From NCBI GenBank assembly GCA_032622095.1, contig CP136061.1, positions 201,060,244 through 201,124,243 on the forward strand: 64,000 nt of DNA, given 5' to 3'. A model generated the notes under the pieces. The model ran no database searches. It worked only from the letters and a program-made list of their open reading frames with translations, and was not told the origin of the DNA. Below are positions 1 through 12,051 of this stretch, piece by piece. This DNA is from Siphonodentalium dalli (taxonomy: Eukaryota > Mollusca > Scaphopoda > Gadilida > Siphonodentaliidae). Position numbers and translations under genes: made by a program. How positions within the stretch are numbered: the stretch's first letter is position 1; the number at the start of each line of letters is the position of its first letter.

Positions 1-550
1 CGATGCTCTGCTCCTTATAATTTCCGAGATAATAAAATGACATTTTTTTAGATAAAGGGAGATAACTCCTCGGGGAAAACGCGGACAATATTCGTTATGC
101 GACGATGGCATACAACTCTTTGATCCCAAGATACGTACCAAGTTTTAGTGTGCTACTCCTGGTACTTTTCGAGTAATAAGGGTTGCAAAAGTGTCCAGTA
201 TAATAATAATAATAATGAAAAATAATCGAAAAAGGGCCATAACTCTGTCAAAATATATTGGACCAACATCCGGATAGCATTATTTTTAGTAGACCTTAGA
301 TGCCTACATTCGCTAGAGATTTCGCGGTCCTCCTCCCATTAGTTTCTGAGTATTTCCAATTAAACAGAAAACGGCCGCAGTAGAAAAACAATATACTTCC
401 TTGGTTACACCATGGAAGTATAATAATATAGTATTGATGATGACATGAGAGGTAGGGGAGAGAGAGAGAGAGAAAAAGAGAAATAGAGAGAGAGAAAAGA
501 AAGAGAGAGATATGGACAGGGAGAGAGGGAAAGTGAGACTATCTAGGTAA
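1..550. other. AT-rich non-coding flank
   Basis: No gene is visible. A (TAA)n run lies near 200-220 and a purine-rich GA tract near 450-535. The stretch ends at the target-site duplication of the element that begins at 560. Confidence 0.6.
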
Positions 551-559
551 AGTGAGGAT

Positions 560-2174
560 TAGTCCAAGTCTTCTCGTACTAAAACTAGCTAAGATTTTGG
601 GATGGAGAGATGCTAGTGTTTAGTCCGAGATCGCGCGCATAGCCTTCTTATGACACGAGGCTATGCGTATAAAAAGGAGTCGATGACTGCGCTGTTCTTC
701 GAGTTTCTGTTTGTAAGGTTCTTCGATACCCCTCCCTCACTTATTGGGGAAGGGGCATGTCGCCAAAGAGGAGAAGACTTCATATAAGCCCTCGGGCTTG
801 TTAATTTGTCTGATCCTCATTTCCATACATTATCTCTTATATGTTGTATATTTATGTCATTTGTGTATTATGTGTATTATGTTTGGATTTTGAAATAAAA
901 ATATGTTTACACTATGACACGAGTTAAGCGTTAATGACCCGCTCAAATAAAACCACAATTATATGAAATAAAATATCACAATTGCGACAATAACAGATAT
1001 TTTCCGCAGAAGACATGCTATTTGATATGAACCCCACATCAGTTGTGAATTGAAAGCGGTAATTTAATGCGAAAAGAGACATTTACCGCAATGTTTACAA
1101 ATTTTTAAAAGTATGCGAACTCAGTTGACCTCGCGAACTGTGTTCGGCATTTTCCGTTGAAAATATTCCGTAGATTTTCGACTGACAACGCAAATTACGA
1201 TGAATTCTCCATTGTAATCGTAATTATGTGTGTCAATAAATAAAAAATAAATAGATTAATTAAACATTGAAGATATAAATGTAATACATTAAATAAATTA
1301 CGGGGAATTACAACCCTCTCAAAGTTTAAAACAGTGTAAACACAACGAGCATTAGAATAAATAATATGGTGCTACATTTCCCACATTTGGTGGACTTCAG
1401 CGAAATTAAGATATATACTAAGCGAACAGAGCAATATACTGCTCTTGTTAAGCACACAAAAAATCAAACAAAATTTGTATAAATTTTTATCCTTAAGTTT
1501 GAAAAGTCCCACTAAAACGGAAGAACTATATTTCGAAACTGTGTGATTCGGTTCTCCGATTATTTTATCAACACAAAAGTCAAAATGCACATGGATGAAA
1601 ATCACACGCATGGCAAGTCAGACACAAGAGTTCTAATTTGCTCCAATTTTGACAAGTTGCTTGCGAAAATTGTCAACAAAACTACCTTTCTGATCCTCCA
1701 TTATGTCATTAAGTTTTTAGTGCGGGAATTGGAAACTGGACTTTGCGGCGATCGGTTTTCACCATTTTGTTCGGAAAACCCCGCGCTATATATAGAAACG
1801 GAAACTAGAATACTCAGAACAAACACCGGACAATGCCGAAGTTCTTCGGAACCTGAGTTCGGCTTTCAGTTAAGTAAACAAACAGAAAAAACAACGATGT
1901 TTGTGGCAATCAACCGGAATATTCTATGTGTAATTTAACATTAAAGTTAGATTATTATACACCATTCTGACCATAAGATGTCACTCTTTCCGACGTATAT
2001 AGCATCATGTATTGCTTTGTTAGGTAAATCGAGTAAAATACACCACAGATTCCCGCCACAGATCCTGGGCGTAACTCGTGTCATAAGAAGGCTATGCGCG
2101 CGATCTCGGACTAAACACTAGCATCTCTCCATTCCAAAATCTTAGCTAGTTTTAGTACGAGAAGACTTGGACTA
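560..2174. mobile_element. MULE-like DNA transposon, non-autonomous, 9-bp TSD
   Basis: The first base starts an inverted repeat (TAGTCCAAGTCTTCTCG...) of about 100 bp that returns in reverse complement at about 2070-2174. Both arms contain CTAGCATCTCTCCAT and CGCGCGATCTCGGAC. Immediately outside both ends sits the 9-bp direct repeat AGTGAGGAT (551-559 and 2175-2183). A 9-bp TSD with long TIRs is typical of Mutator-like elements; the superfamily is inferred because no transposase is encoded. An open frame at 1543-1938 (plus strand) resembles nothing I recognise. The left arm is interrupted by the insertion at 660-912. Confidence 0.8.
660..912 (+). mobile_element. LINE 3'-tail insertion with 11-bp TSD
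   Basis: The insert is flanked by TATGACACGAG at 649-659 and 913-923. The uninterrupted version of the site survives in the opposite TIR arm of the host element, near 2074-2095. The insert carries a stem AAGCCCTCGGGCTT and ends with AATAAAAATATGTTTACAC, a polyadenylation-like signal without a poly(A) tract. Related tails lie in reverse orientation near 32180-32380, 34452-34670 and 36990-37195. That these are non-LTR retrotransposon 3' ends is inferred from the constant 3' terminus, the variable 5' end and the TSD. Confidence 0.6.
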
Positions 2175-2540
2175 AGTGAGGATGTGACTCAGATGGAGCT
2201 GATTGGTCACAATGCTGTACATATAATATTGTTTATGTCATTGCTACGTCCGTCGCCGTGTGGTGTCAGACGATCTTGTGGGGGGTAAGTTTCGCGCTCA
2301 GCAGTGTTTCAACGCTTTTCACGAAGTTTGCACAAATCATAGCATTGTGAAAATCGCTTTGTTTTCGAAATATATGTTTGAACCGCGTCAAATATTTTAA
2401 TATTTTCACGATGACTGAGTTCATGTGATCCGCACAAAAGAGTATTTTCTGATAAAATAACATTCGGTATGGCGCATATAAGTTCAGTCCTATGACCATT
2501 GTATTCAGGGCATTCCAATAAGTAATTATATTTATTATAC

Positions 2541-3151
2541 CCCCACTTTCGAAGAAAATGGGGGGCATACTGGATTGACTGCGTCCGTCCGTCGTCCGTC
2601 ACGCTTTCTCCCTCCGTGTGTCCGTCTGTCCGTCCGTCCGTTCTCATAACTCGAACAACTATGAACCGATTTCAATACTTTTTTTGTATGCAATCTCCTT
2701 AGGACGGTCTCTCCACATGATGCTAATTGCGGTTCGGTCCGACCTTTTTTTCAAGATACGCCTCTTTTTCGACTTATGTTGACTTAGAAAATTCTGTCCG
2801 ACTTAATAACTTTAACAAATATGAACCGATTTCAATTATTTTTGGTATAGATGCTTCTCACAATACCCTCTCTACATTATGCGGCTAGGGATTGGCTCAG
2901 ACTGTTTTTCGTAATATTACATTTCATTTTCGACTTATTTTGACTTAGAAAATTATGTCTGACTTAATAACTTTAACAAATATGAACCGATTTGAATAAT
3001 TGTTTCTGTACAAGCTTCTTGTGACACCATATCGATATTATTAGTCCGAATTTTTCTTTAAAGTTAAAAATCTTTTTTGTTGAGTTTATGGATAATGCGG
3101 GTTGAATTTGCCACGGTGGGGGTATGCTAGCACTCGAGTGCACACCTCTTG
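2541..3151 (+). repeat. Dispersed repeat with three ~160-bp tandem units and a Helitron-like 3' hairpin
   Basis: The phrase AACAAATATGAACCGATTT recurs at about 2648, 2811 and 2971, each time followed by a TTTTTCGACTTA-type stretch. The block starts after ACCCCCACTTTCGAAG and is pyrimidine-rich (CCGTCCGTCC) at its start. It ends with the short palindrome GCACTCGAGTGC followed directly by ACACCTCTTG. The block at 52545-53151 has the same 3' layout. The preceding 2184-2540 shows no gene. Confidence 0.5.
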
Positions 3152-3360
3152 TTTCAATTTCTATTTTGCCACAATGACAGAGAGGGGATGTTTTAATGTG
3201 ATTACTCAATAGGTCATAGTTCAACTACTGCATTTTAATCTCGAGAATGGAGTAATTGTGATCGGCAAACACTTACTGTGGTAATAGTAGATTGGGGCGC
3301 GCCGTGTGCTTGTTTTTCTGTTGTTGGTGGTGGATGACTCCGAGCTGATGTATTCTGGAG

Positions 3361-3900
3361 TCATCGGAGTATAGGATCGTTCAACCTTCACGAAATTTGG
3401 TATGTGATATCAATAGTCCACCTGGACTATTTTTTCATAAACTCGACTTATGTTTTGGTGAGGTCGGTAGGCGGGCGGGCTTGTGGTCAGACGTCCGTGC
3501 GTCCTGGCGGGCACGAGACCGTTAGCGCGATAACTCAACAAACCGATTTCAACGATATTCGGTATATGACTCTTGCAACAATATCTCAGACGAGTTCGAA
3601 AAAACATATTTGTCCGACCCCCCCCCCCCCCCGAGTTATTGGCATTATATATAGTTAGTCTATGTTTAGCGAATTTATCACCGTTAGCGCGATAACTCAA
3701 ACGTCAACCGATTCAATTGATATTTGGTATGTGGATCTTTTGCAACAATATCTCGGATGAGTTCGAAAAACAGGTTTGTCCCCCATAAATATGGGCCTCA
3801 GTCTATTTTTAGCGAATTTATCACCGTTAGCGCGATAACTCAAACAAACGTGAACTGATTCAATTGATATCTGCTATATGGGTCGTTTGCAACAATATCT
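3361..3900. repeat. Tandem ~160-bp units (GCGATAACTC / CAACAATATCTC)
   Basis: Three consecutive units each contain a GTTAGCGCGATAACTCAA phrase, a TTCAA-TGATAT phrase and a TTGCAACAATATCTC phrase, at about 3520, 3685 and 3825. A poly-C tract lies at 3618-3632. The same array, slightly shortened, is in the second duplication copy at about 19560-19930. No gene is visible; open frames across it follow the repeat period and are not conserved. Confidence 0.6.
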
Positions 3901-4254
3901 CGTTTTAACCTGAGTAATATAGCCCTTAATTCTGAGTTATGGTTCTCTAGTTCGTTATTTTCAGTTATTCTCGGTCGGTCAGATTCACGCTTATGGGGGG
4001 GGGGGCAGAACCGTCTTTGAAGCGGAACCCTTGTTATTTGTTCCTGGAATATCAGACAGTGTGAAATGCAGTGCACCGCAGTTTGGATTAATGCTTCACA
4101 GCATTTAATTACATGCATTACATGGGAATAAATTCCGACTCAGAAGTAACAAACGGAGGAAATGACTGCAAGATTGTTGTCAAATCCTACATCTCTCACA
4201 AATTTGAAAAACTTACAAGAAATATATATATTTGTCTCCACATCCGGTTGTAAT

Positions 4255-4330
4255 TAGCAATCTGATTGGCTACAGTGCCACGTTTAAATCACCATGTCAC
4301 CCTTGTCAGCGGGGTATTTATAAGGGAGCG
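4255..4330 (+). promoter_or_regulatory. Promoter-like CCAAT box plus TATA-like element, conserved in both copies
   Basis: A CTGATTGGCTAC (inverted CCAAT) lies about 50 bp upstream of GGGGTATTTATAAGG. In copy 2 (about 20225-20295) the same arrangement is present with a perfect TATAAA. A CRE-like TTTGACGTCACC follows near 4657 and 20626. I cannot identify a transcript downstream on the plus strand. Duplication alone explains the similarity, so this is only a candidate. Confidence 0.2.
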
Positions 4331-4921
4331 TGCGCGAAACACCGGGGTACCGGGGGATGTATTGTTCCGGTCCAGGTTCGGAATGGGGGGGGCTTTGCTT
4401 CTTGTTGCGGTGGTATGCACCCCACACACATTAGGCTACTGTGTATGGGCGGTTAGGAATCTACTCACGAACTAACAAACCCTATATATACGCTCTTCAG
4501 CGACATTACAGCATAACTGTAGCAGAAGGCTGACAGCCCTTTAAAATCTTCCCGGGTATCATCCCAAACTCCAAACTTGTATTGTATCTTGGGTATATGA
4601 ATGACCTTTGAACTGGACGTTTCCACCAAGCGTGACGTTGCTCACGCGCGCCGAGTTTGACGTCACCTGACGCCAGATCCTTAGGTCGGCTACTGAATTG
4701 TTCTTTCAGGTGTAAATTAATCGGAGAACCTCTGCCTCGGGGTTCAAAATTGACATGCGGGTATTAAATCTCCATGTACGCCCGAAGATAACTAATCATA
4801 TAAAATAATTGGATATTGTCTGTTCGCGATATTTCTCCCAGACCCCTGAACCGATTTAAATTTGGTGTGATGACTTGGAGTGCCCAGGCATGCTGCAGAT
4901 GCTATAACGGAGTTAGTTTTT

Positions 4922-4928
<7 letters not shown>

Positions 4929-4993
<65 letters not shown>
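4929..4993. repeat. (AT)n microsatellite
   Basis: An uninterrupted TA dinucleotide run of about 65 bp. In the duplicate copy it is reduced to a few repeats near 25196-25204, which shows array length change after the duplication. Confidence 0.95.
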
Positions 4994-4996
<3 letters not shown>

Positions 4997-5733
4997 TATA
5001 CTAAAACAAACATAAAATATAATATTTGTTTAATGTTTAAACGATCGAATATCAATCAAAAATCGATCAGCAAGGGGCCGCATGACCTTGAGTCTGAACA
5101 AAGGCTCCAGAATGAAGCATGTTTCAGCTAGTACAACAATCAAATTGAGAAATTGTTAGTGGCTTGTAATAAATTGTTTTATAATTATACTGTTTGCATA
5201 CAAAAAAACGACTTCTAATAATTTTATGATTAGTCAAAACAATATTTTATTTGAACTAAACAGAAAAAAGTAAAAGTGCACCCCATTGAACTCAAGCTCA
5301 AGTGTCCAAGTCGACACCCCCTAATGTAATGTCCAACTGGAAAATGTCCAACTGATGGCCATATCAATTTCAACCCAGTTTTGTTGTGTAATTTCCAACT
5401 AATGTTGGGTCAGGCATGAAATTTCCTGACGGATGAAAATTTTGACCAAAGCTGGTTGGCTGAGATACGGCCTCCCCACCCCTGTCCCCACGCTCATGTG
5501 TGGTAGACAAGATGGAGTTCGAAACTCTTTGAAGGGCATCGTTAATATCGGTTTCCAAACGAGATGGGGGATAGAGACAAAAGATAAGCATAACGGTGGT
5601 GATAACATATTTTATACAGTAAATTAAATAGGATACAACGATATACAATAGTTATTTCAACAATCACAGAAAATTTCTCTCTTCTTTGCACTATGGAACA
5701 ATACATCATGATCGGCATCGTTATTCGTTCAGA

Positions 5734-7888
5734 TCACGCTGTCGAAACACTTCTTTGTGAGGTAACGCCGCTGAATACGTGCATTGGCACATACGTATAT
5801 GGATTCGTTGATGGGTAAGAGCCACCAATATGACAGTCCGAAGATATCTTATTTCCGGACAAGGTAACGTTAGCACGTAAGTTCGTTGGTTGAAGCACTT
5901 GGTTATAAAGAAACATCGGGTCCATGTAGAACGAAGACGACATGTACATGAACGGCGAATGTTGGTATTGTCTGCAGATGTCATCTTGTTTCTTAAGATC
6001 AGGTTGAGGTGGTTGAGTCGTGTAGTTGACGTCACGTGGTTGTGGGGGAACACGCGCTGTCGGTGTCACTTTATCGTCTTCGACTTTGATAGGCTTCACC
6101 GTATGTATTTTGTTGTTAACTTCTGGTCGACCCTTCTGGCTGCTATGACGGCGATGATGTGACCTTTTATTCTGGAACCAGACCTGTAAATACACAAATG
6201 ATCGTGTTATATATCGTCGTTGTGTAAAAGTAAATTAAACACTAACTAAGGAAACAAGGAATCGTGTTATGTACCATGTACATGTATTAATTGCGTGAAC
6301 GTTCTAATATATAACACGACCAGAAGAGATGGCAAGATAAACCACAATGCACTCAGTATGCCTTTATCCTGCAATAGCTGATAATTCGCTGGTAGATATA
6401 CACGTAGTCACTCTGTTTCTGCTGTTTATTAGGGACGATTTTCGTAACCTATATACACGTACTAATGAATGGGCAACCATTATTTTAAACTTTAGTACTG
6501 CCATAAATTTACGAAAGCATGGAAACAAGTTGCTCTTGTTTCGTCTTGTGCGGCCGATAAGTGGTGTCCAAAAATGTCGCATTTACCCGATGGATTGTTG
6601 TAAACTTCTAATAAAGACGAACTAAATATATATATATACATGTATATAGATAATTGTGCTAATACTCATTTATAATACAACATATGCCTACCTAGTCTGG
6701 TTTGATCATTTAACAATTTAATCTATGTGCGTCGATTATAAATAGCTAGATATTTCTCCCTGGATAACAACCCAAACATTACAACAGCATGCTTTATGGA
6801 TATCATTTTGATGTCATATTTATATCTACATATACGAAACATATGTTGTCACACTGTCATTGTGATTCACGGAAACAGATTTCACATTACACACGAATCA
6901 CTATATACATCGGTGTGCTATAAAATGGTATAGCTGCTGTTGCCATACACTCTTATTAGCGCGCGCACCGCGTGTATACTGTTCGGCAATTTCTTGATAG
7001 CCGTGGTCCCATGGGCATTTTATTTATGGATAATTGTTTTGTTTTTTTCGGTTTAAAAATCGAACTGCGCGACCAGGAGGCCGAGTCCGGTAAAAGGTGT
7101 AGTTGGGAATTTCAATTTCGTTTATTGTCCTTCACATTATTATGCCAATTTGGTTTGTGACAAGCTATGTCAATTACCAATAAAAGAAATTTAAAATATA
7201 ATTTGTAAGTCTTATATTTCAACTTTAATAGATATGTTTCGTTCTGCAGCCCACTGATGGTTGTGGTTGGAGACGACCGAGTCGGCCGCCGGTTCGTTAA
7301 TTAGGTGCTGGTTGTTATTGTTATTTTAACGGAATTCTGAGTTGGTCATTCGCGAAACCAATATATTTTAGATTCTATAATTACAATCATGGGTATATAA
7401 TATATGATCTTGAGCGCGTTACCATTTCTGACTATGGTTTTCTTGTTATTCGTGTGTGGGGAGAATAAAAGAGTGATCATTTCCCATAAGCGACATTATC
7501 TGCTCGACACGCGGCTATCATGTGGCCCAATTCGATGCTTGTTATGGAATTATATATGAGTACTACTGACAAATTATAAAGAAAGGCAATATTACTATTG
7601 TATCGATGATTGATAAATGCCCTACATGTATAGCTTCACCCATTATGCCAGTCAAAAGTTTGAGAAAAATCAAGATGAATGGGCGTATTGCAATATTTCA
7701 ACTCACCTGTACACGAGACTCGGTCAGACTGTGTTGCGAAGCGATGTGTTCCCTGGCGATGATGTCTGGGTACGGATTTGTCTGGAATATGGCATCCAGA
7801 CTGTCGATGGTACGCTCTGGGAACATTGTTCTGTGTCGACGTTTACGTCTCGTTGAATTTGTCGACGCCGGAGAATTAGCATTAGAAC
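5734..7888 (-). CDS. PRD-class-like homeobox gene, copy 1 (last two coding exons)
   Basis: A predicted nuclear DNA-binding transcription factor. Exon A is 7707-7888 and exon B is 5734-6183, joined across a 1523-bp intron with a GTGAGT donor and a TTTACAG acceptor. Together they encode a homeodomain: basic arm RRKRRHRT, then L16, F20, Y25, R31, L40, and a recognition helix VWFQNKRS with W48, F49, Q50, N51 and R53. The intron falls exactly between residues 46 and 47, a position typical of paired-class genes. The NPYPDI..RE stretch also fits that class and loosely recalls Mix-type proteins. Residue 52 is K and 54-56 are S-H-H, which is divergent. After the homeodomain come about 130 residues rich in P, Q, S and Y with no known motif. 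Exon A opens with two bases of a split codon after a TTTCAG acceptor, so an upstream first exon exists but was not found. No paired box is visible. Confidence 0.85.
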
Positions 7889-10800
7889 CTGAAACGCAGA
7901 GCCATAACATAGATTTATATAATACAGAATTTAAACGATTACATATGACATATATCCATACATGTACATACAATATCAATAATACGGAATGTAAACAAAT
8001 ATATATACCATGTATCTACAAATTGTACATAGTATCATGTTCCTCCCTTCAATGGGCATGGCTCATCCGAGCTTCAATATTATGTCTACGTAATTTGGAA
8101 GGCGGTATAAGATGGGTTGTCAAATATATTTATATACCGGTTTCATATACTTGAAAAATAGTTTCCATGGTCATCGCAGTGAAAATAACGCTCTTTATTT
8201 CTACCATATCAGGAACAGACTAACACGAAATATCGAACAGAACATACTTTTTGACTTCAGTATGTGTATCTATATTCTCGTAGAAATGTAGTTCAAGTAT
8301 ATATAATCCTATTTCGAAACCGGGAAAAATTAAAACCGGAATATTATTAGGAGTATTCTGGAGCACAAACCGCCAAATGGCTGTAAAGCAATCAATTTAA
8401 ATCCGTGTACATTTGAACATGTTACCTGGTGGTGATAGCATGATGGTTTCGGGTTTTTTTAAGGACAATTTGATTGTTTCCTTACATTACTATCTTTAAA
8501 TTCACTTTTCAAACACCTTGTCAAGTTAGCGGTTATCGGCATTGCCACGTGAGACAATTAGGTACAATTAGTCAATATTAATGACTTCCATATATATGTA
8601 CCCGGTACCAAAATTAGTGAAAGTGAAAAACATGTAGGTACCGGATCTCCATATTTACTGTACGTGCTGACAATTTTTCAGGAACAAACACGTGTCTGTC
8701 TTAAAGGTTGCCAATCCTGTTTAAGGACAATAGATACTCATTTTTGGGGGAAAACGGGTTAATCGTCTATATAAATAAACAATTTAATAATATCATTATT
8801 ATGTGCCTTTTGACTAATTAATAGCAATTTAGATAATTTTTCTGAAGAAAACTGAAACTGTATGCCCAAATTACCAGTCTCCACAATCTCAAGTTGCCTA
8901 TCTGAGGTAAACATACGTGCTCAGTTGAAAATGTTTTATATCAACAATTTTTTTTTCTGTAGAGGAATTTCAGTCAATACTACCAGTAAGTCTTCAATTA
9001 TTATGAACTAAGTATATATGTTAAAATTAAATATTTTACTGCTCATTTCTTTATTGACTTTTGCAGTAAGTGTTGCCAGTTTTTCAAGGCAAGCTACTAC
9101 TTCCTGCTCTATAAATTGAGTACCAAACTAATCAGAATGTCCTAAACCAATTTTCGGTTCATATAATTAAAAAGTCAAAATTAGTTACAAACTACGCTAG
9201 ACACTTGTAAGCATATGCGTGAACAGCCATCGCGATGATTTGGGGGGGGGTCGCGAATCCGAAAAAAAACATGACGAAAACATGATTATAATTAAAAACA
9301 ATTTACATCATTGATATTCGAAAGCAATCACATAAAGGATGTAGATGACCCTTTGACATGTTTGGGCGCATGGAAAAAGTCAAAGCGTGGTAAATGTCCG
9401 CTTTTGGTTGTCGACTTCTGAACAATAAAATCTGCCGTGGTTCGTATGCCCGATATCAATATTTCCTGATAAGGAAAATACAAATACTATGGATGATGCA
9501 GGTATCAAATCAACGGATTGCGTTGGCCACAATGTGGATATGAAGAGTATAATATAAACGAAAACAAAATACGAGGGAAGAACAAACCTTGTTTGACGCC
9601 TAAGATACTGTTAATAGAATGGTCGGTAAACGATATAGTGGGTGCGCAAACCATGGTTGCTTGTAACGATGAAAACATATGATGACGAATGATCCAGATG
9701 CAGAAGTTTGATCTATTTATTATCTCGAGTTGTAGGTGGGCTTCGTCTCTGAATTCAAGCCGCGATTGGTTGCAAGCTTCAAGAGGCCAGTACCGTCTGA
9801 ATGAATGAAGAAGAGGATTAGAGAACTATTGTTCGTCTTGTGAAGCGTGCCGTCGGGATGCAGCTGATGTTTAATTGCGACTCGGCGCCTTATCATCTTG
9901 TCACAACAACTTCAGTAGCGGCTTATCTAAACCTCGCAGATTATGGGGATTACGACCATCAATAATGATAGTGTCAACATAAGAAGTCATTAAGCAAGAT
10001 TATTAGTTAATCTTGGAGGTGAGTGTTAATGGTTGTCACAACACAGTATTCAGTTTTGTGTTTCCTTCATTAATAAAAATTATCTAAATCTTCGGATCAA
10101 CGACACAGCCGCTGAATGCTATCATAAACTGTCAGAAAACTAAATGCGAGTTTTACTATTTCAGAGTCGATAAAATGAATGGCATGAATCTGCAAGTATT
10201 CGTCAATTATCCACAATAATTGAGTAAGATGGATTTTAGTACGGTGATGTGCAGCTGTCGGTGTATGCGTGCAAGCTTTTGTTTTTCGTACTGAGAAGCG
10301 AAGACGACGCGGGTGCTATTTAAAAGTCATCTGTCCGTGCCTTACCTGTTCTTCTGAATCCAAATTCATTTCAATGTAGCTCCATATCAACAAATATTAA
10401 AGATAATCAATCCGATTCGATGGTCCCCTTATCATCAGATTCCAACAACAACAATTTTTTTTGAAATGCCGCTTCAGTTATCAGAATAGATTATTTGCCC
10501 AAAAATAATGCTAACCACAGTCAACTATAATAGTATAAAATTACCCAAAACGTGTCATTTATCAACATTTATTTGTTCAACGAAATCTGGCCGGAATGTA
10601 ATTTTGATTACATCCAAAGCCATTTGATTTTAGTGTTATCCATCTTCATCTGCAATTTGGTCCGAGACCGTCGGTTTCACGACTTTTTACCAGGCCTGTA
10701 AAAATTTAAACATCTCGAGAAATCTGATCACTCTAAGCTTTGATCCTCGACTCGAATCAAATATTTTTTACCCCCGAAGTCACAGAAATAGTAATTTGGG

Positions 10801-10895
10801 AGCGTTAAGTCGGATTATGCATCTTTAACAAAAGATTACATGATTTTTATTTATTAAAAATACACATAGTATCGACATCAGGATTGACGACTCAT
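7889..10895. other. Duplicated non-coding DNA upstream of homeobox copy 1
   Basis: The missing first homeobox exon probably lies here (minus strand) or beyond, but no splice-bounded frame is convincing. A short minus-strand frame near 9725-9965, ending in LKLATNRGLNSETKPTYNSR, is kept open in both duplication copies, but I do not recognise it. TTAA sites at 8701-8704 and 10805-10808 are the empty sites of MITEs present in copy 2. A site near 9292 is the empty site of the double-hairpin element. Confidence 0.5.
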
Positions 10896-11235
10896 GGTTC
10901 GCCCGCCAGGACGTCCGTAGAGACTTTACGCATGGTGCGATAACTCAAACTTTTCTATCCGATCGGAACTAAATTTCTTTTATGAGTTTCTCAAAATACA
11001 GATATAGTTCGGATATGGGTTTGATCCGAGTATTTTTTACGGAGTTATATGGGCCTTTTTCGACTTAGAATATAACATGCTGCGATAATTCAATTTTTGT
11101 TTTCATCTGATCGGAACCAAATTTGGTATGTGAGTTTCTCAGCCCAAGATACAGATCGAATTCGAATATGGGTTTGGTCTGATTGTTTTTATCGGAAATA
11201 TGGCTCTACTCGACTTTGAATCACCCAGAAGTTAG
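10896..11235. repeat. Two tandem ~170-bp units of the GATAACTC/ATCGGAACTAAAT family
   Basis: Two units share TGCGATAA(C/T)TCAA, TCCGATCGGAAC-type and GAGTTTCTCA phrases, at about 10937 and 11090. The first unit returns at about 32393-32515 in copy 2, where a 790-bp insert splits it from the remainder. No coding potential is seen. Confidence 0.5.
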
Positions 11236-11690
11236 GCCCTGATTAAAAGAGGCTATCAGCTATGAGAAGTATTAAAAGAGCATTTGTATATCTCATAGAA
11301 CAGCAATATGCTTTATTGAAACCAATCTATGTTTTTAGCTAGCATGTATTATATTGCTATATTAGTGGAGTAGATTAAGTCAAATTTTCAAGGCAATTGT
11401 TAAAATTGTGACTAAAGCATGAAACTTTGCACATATGTACATATTCACATACTTATTAATATTAGATATTGAGTCACGCTGAAATTTCACTTTAACCGCT
11501 CTTCTAAGGGATTTTCCGAATTTAAAGAGCGTTTCGTGATTATATAATTTATTAAATGTCGCAATTAATCTCACCATGAAATATGCGATTTCATATTAGG
11601 CATATACAGTAAGTATGACTCAGAGATATAATGCCACATTTTTAGGGTAAAATTGGAACTCTCGGCCAAGATGGCCGTAAAATTTGCGAC

Positions 11691-12051
11691 TGAAAGAGGA
11701 AATTTGACGTTTTTTCACCAATATCTTCTAGATCAGGTTCTGAAATGTGATTTTATTTTTTACTGTTCGTGTTAAGTGATCATTGGAGCAATGAAATATG
11801 CCATTCTTGTGATCCCAGTCTTTTCCGATCCCTCAATAATTCAACTATACATAGCTCGGTATGAAATTTCAACAGAAATGACCATAATGATTCTAGTCAT
11901 ATTTTAACAAGAAATTGACAGAACTGTGCACATTAAGTGAGGCATACAATTTCTTATGAATATGTGAACTCAATGGAATAAAAATTGTCACTTTTTCTGA
12001 AAATGGCTGCCAAAAACCGCCAGACTGTCAGGGAGGGGGCGCATCTGTGCT
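11691..12051. other. Non-coding, nothing recognised
   Basis: AT-rich single-copy-looking DNA between the end of the duplicated segment and the LINE endonuclease fragment. No motif or open frame supports a gene. Confidence 0.5.

Larger units (their letters stand above)
3336..11690. repeat. Segmental duplication, copy 1
   Basis: Nearly every block of this interval reappears in the same order and orientation at 18076-33800. Shared landmarks include the GAGTCATCGGAGTATAGGAT start, the CCAAT/TATA stretch near 4260, both homeobox exons, the region around 9300-9690, and the tail ending GGGTAAAATTGGAACTC. Copy 1 is compact, whereas copy 2 carries several insertions, so copy 1 supplies their empty sites. 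Divergence is a few percent in the exons by eye. Homology stops abruptly at about 11685 and 33800. Confidence 0.85.

Noticed and set aside
1543-1938. 131-codon frame within the first MULE-like element
   Set aside because: Nothing like a transposase; AT-rich composition gives such frames by chance.
4816-5131. Open frames across the (AT)n run
   Set aside because: Tyr-Ile repeats are translated microsatellite, and the array is nearly absent from the paralogous copy.
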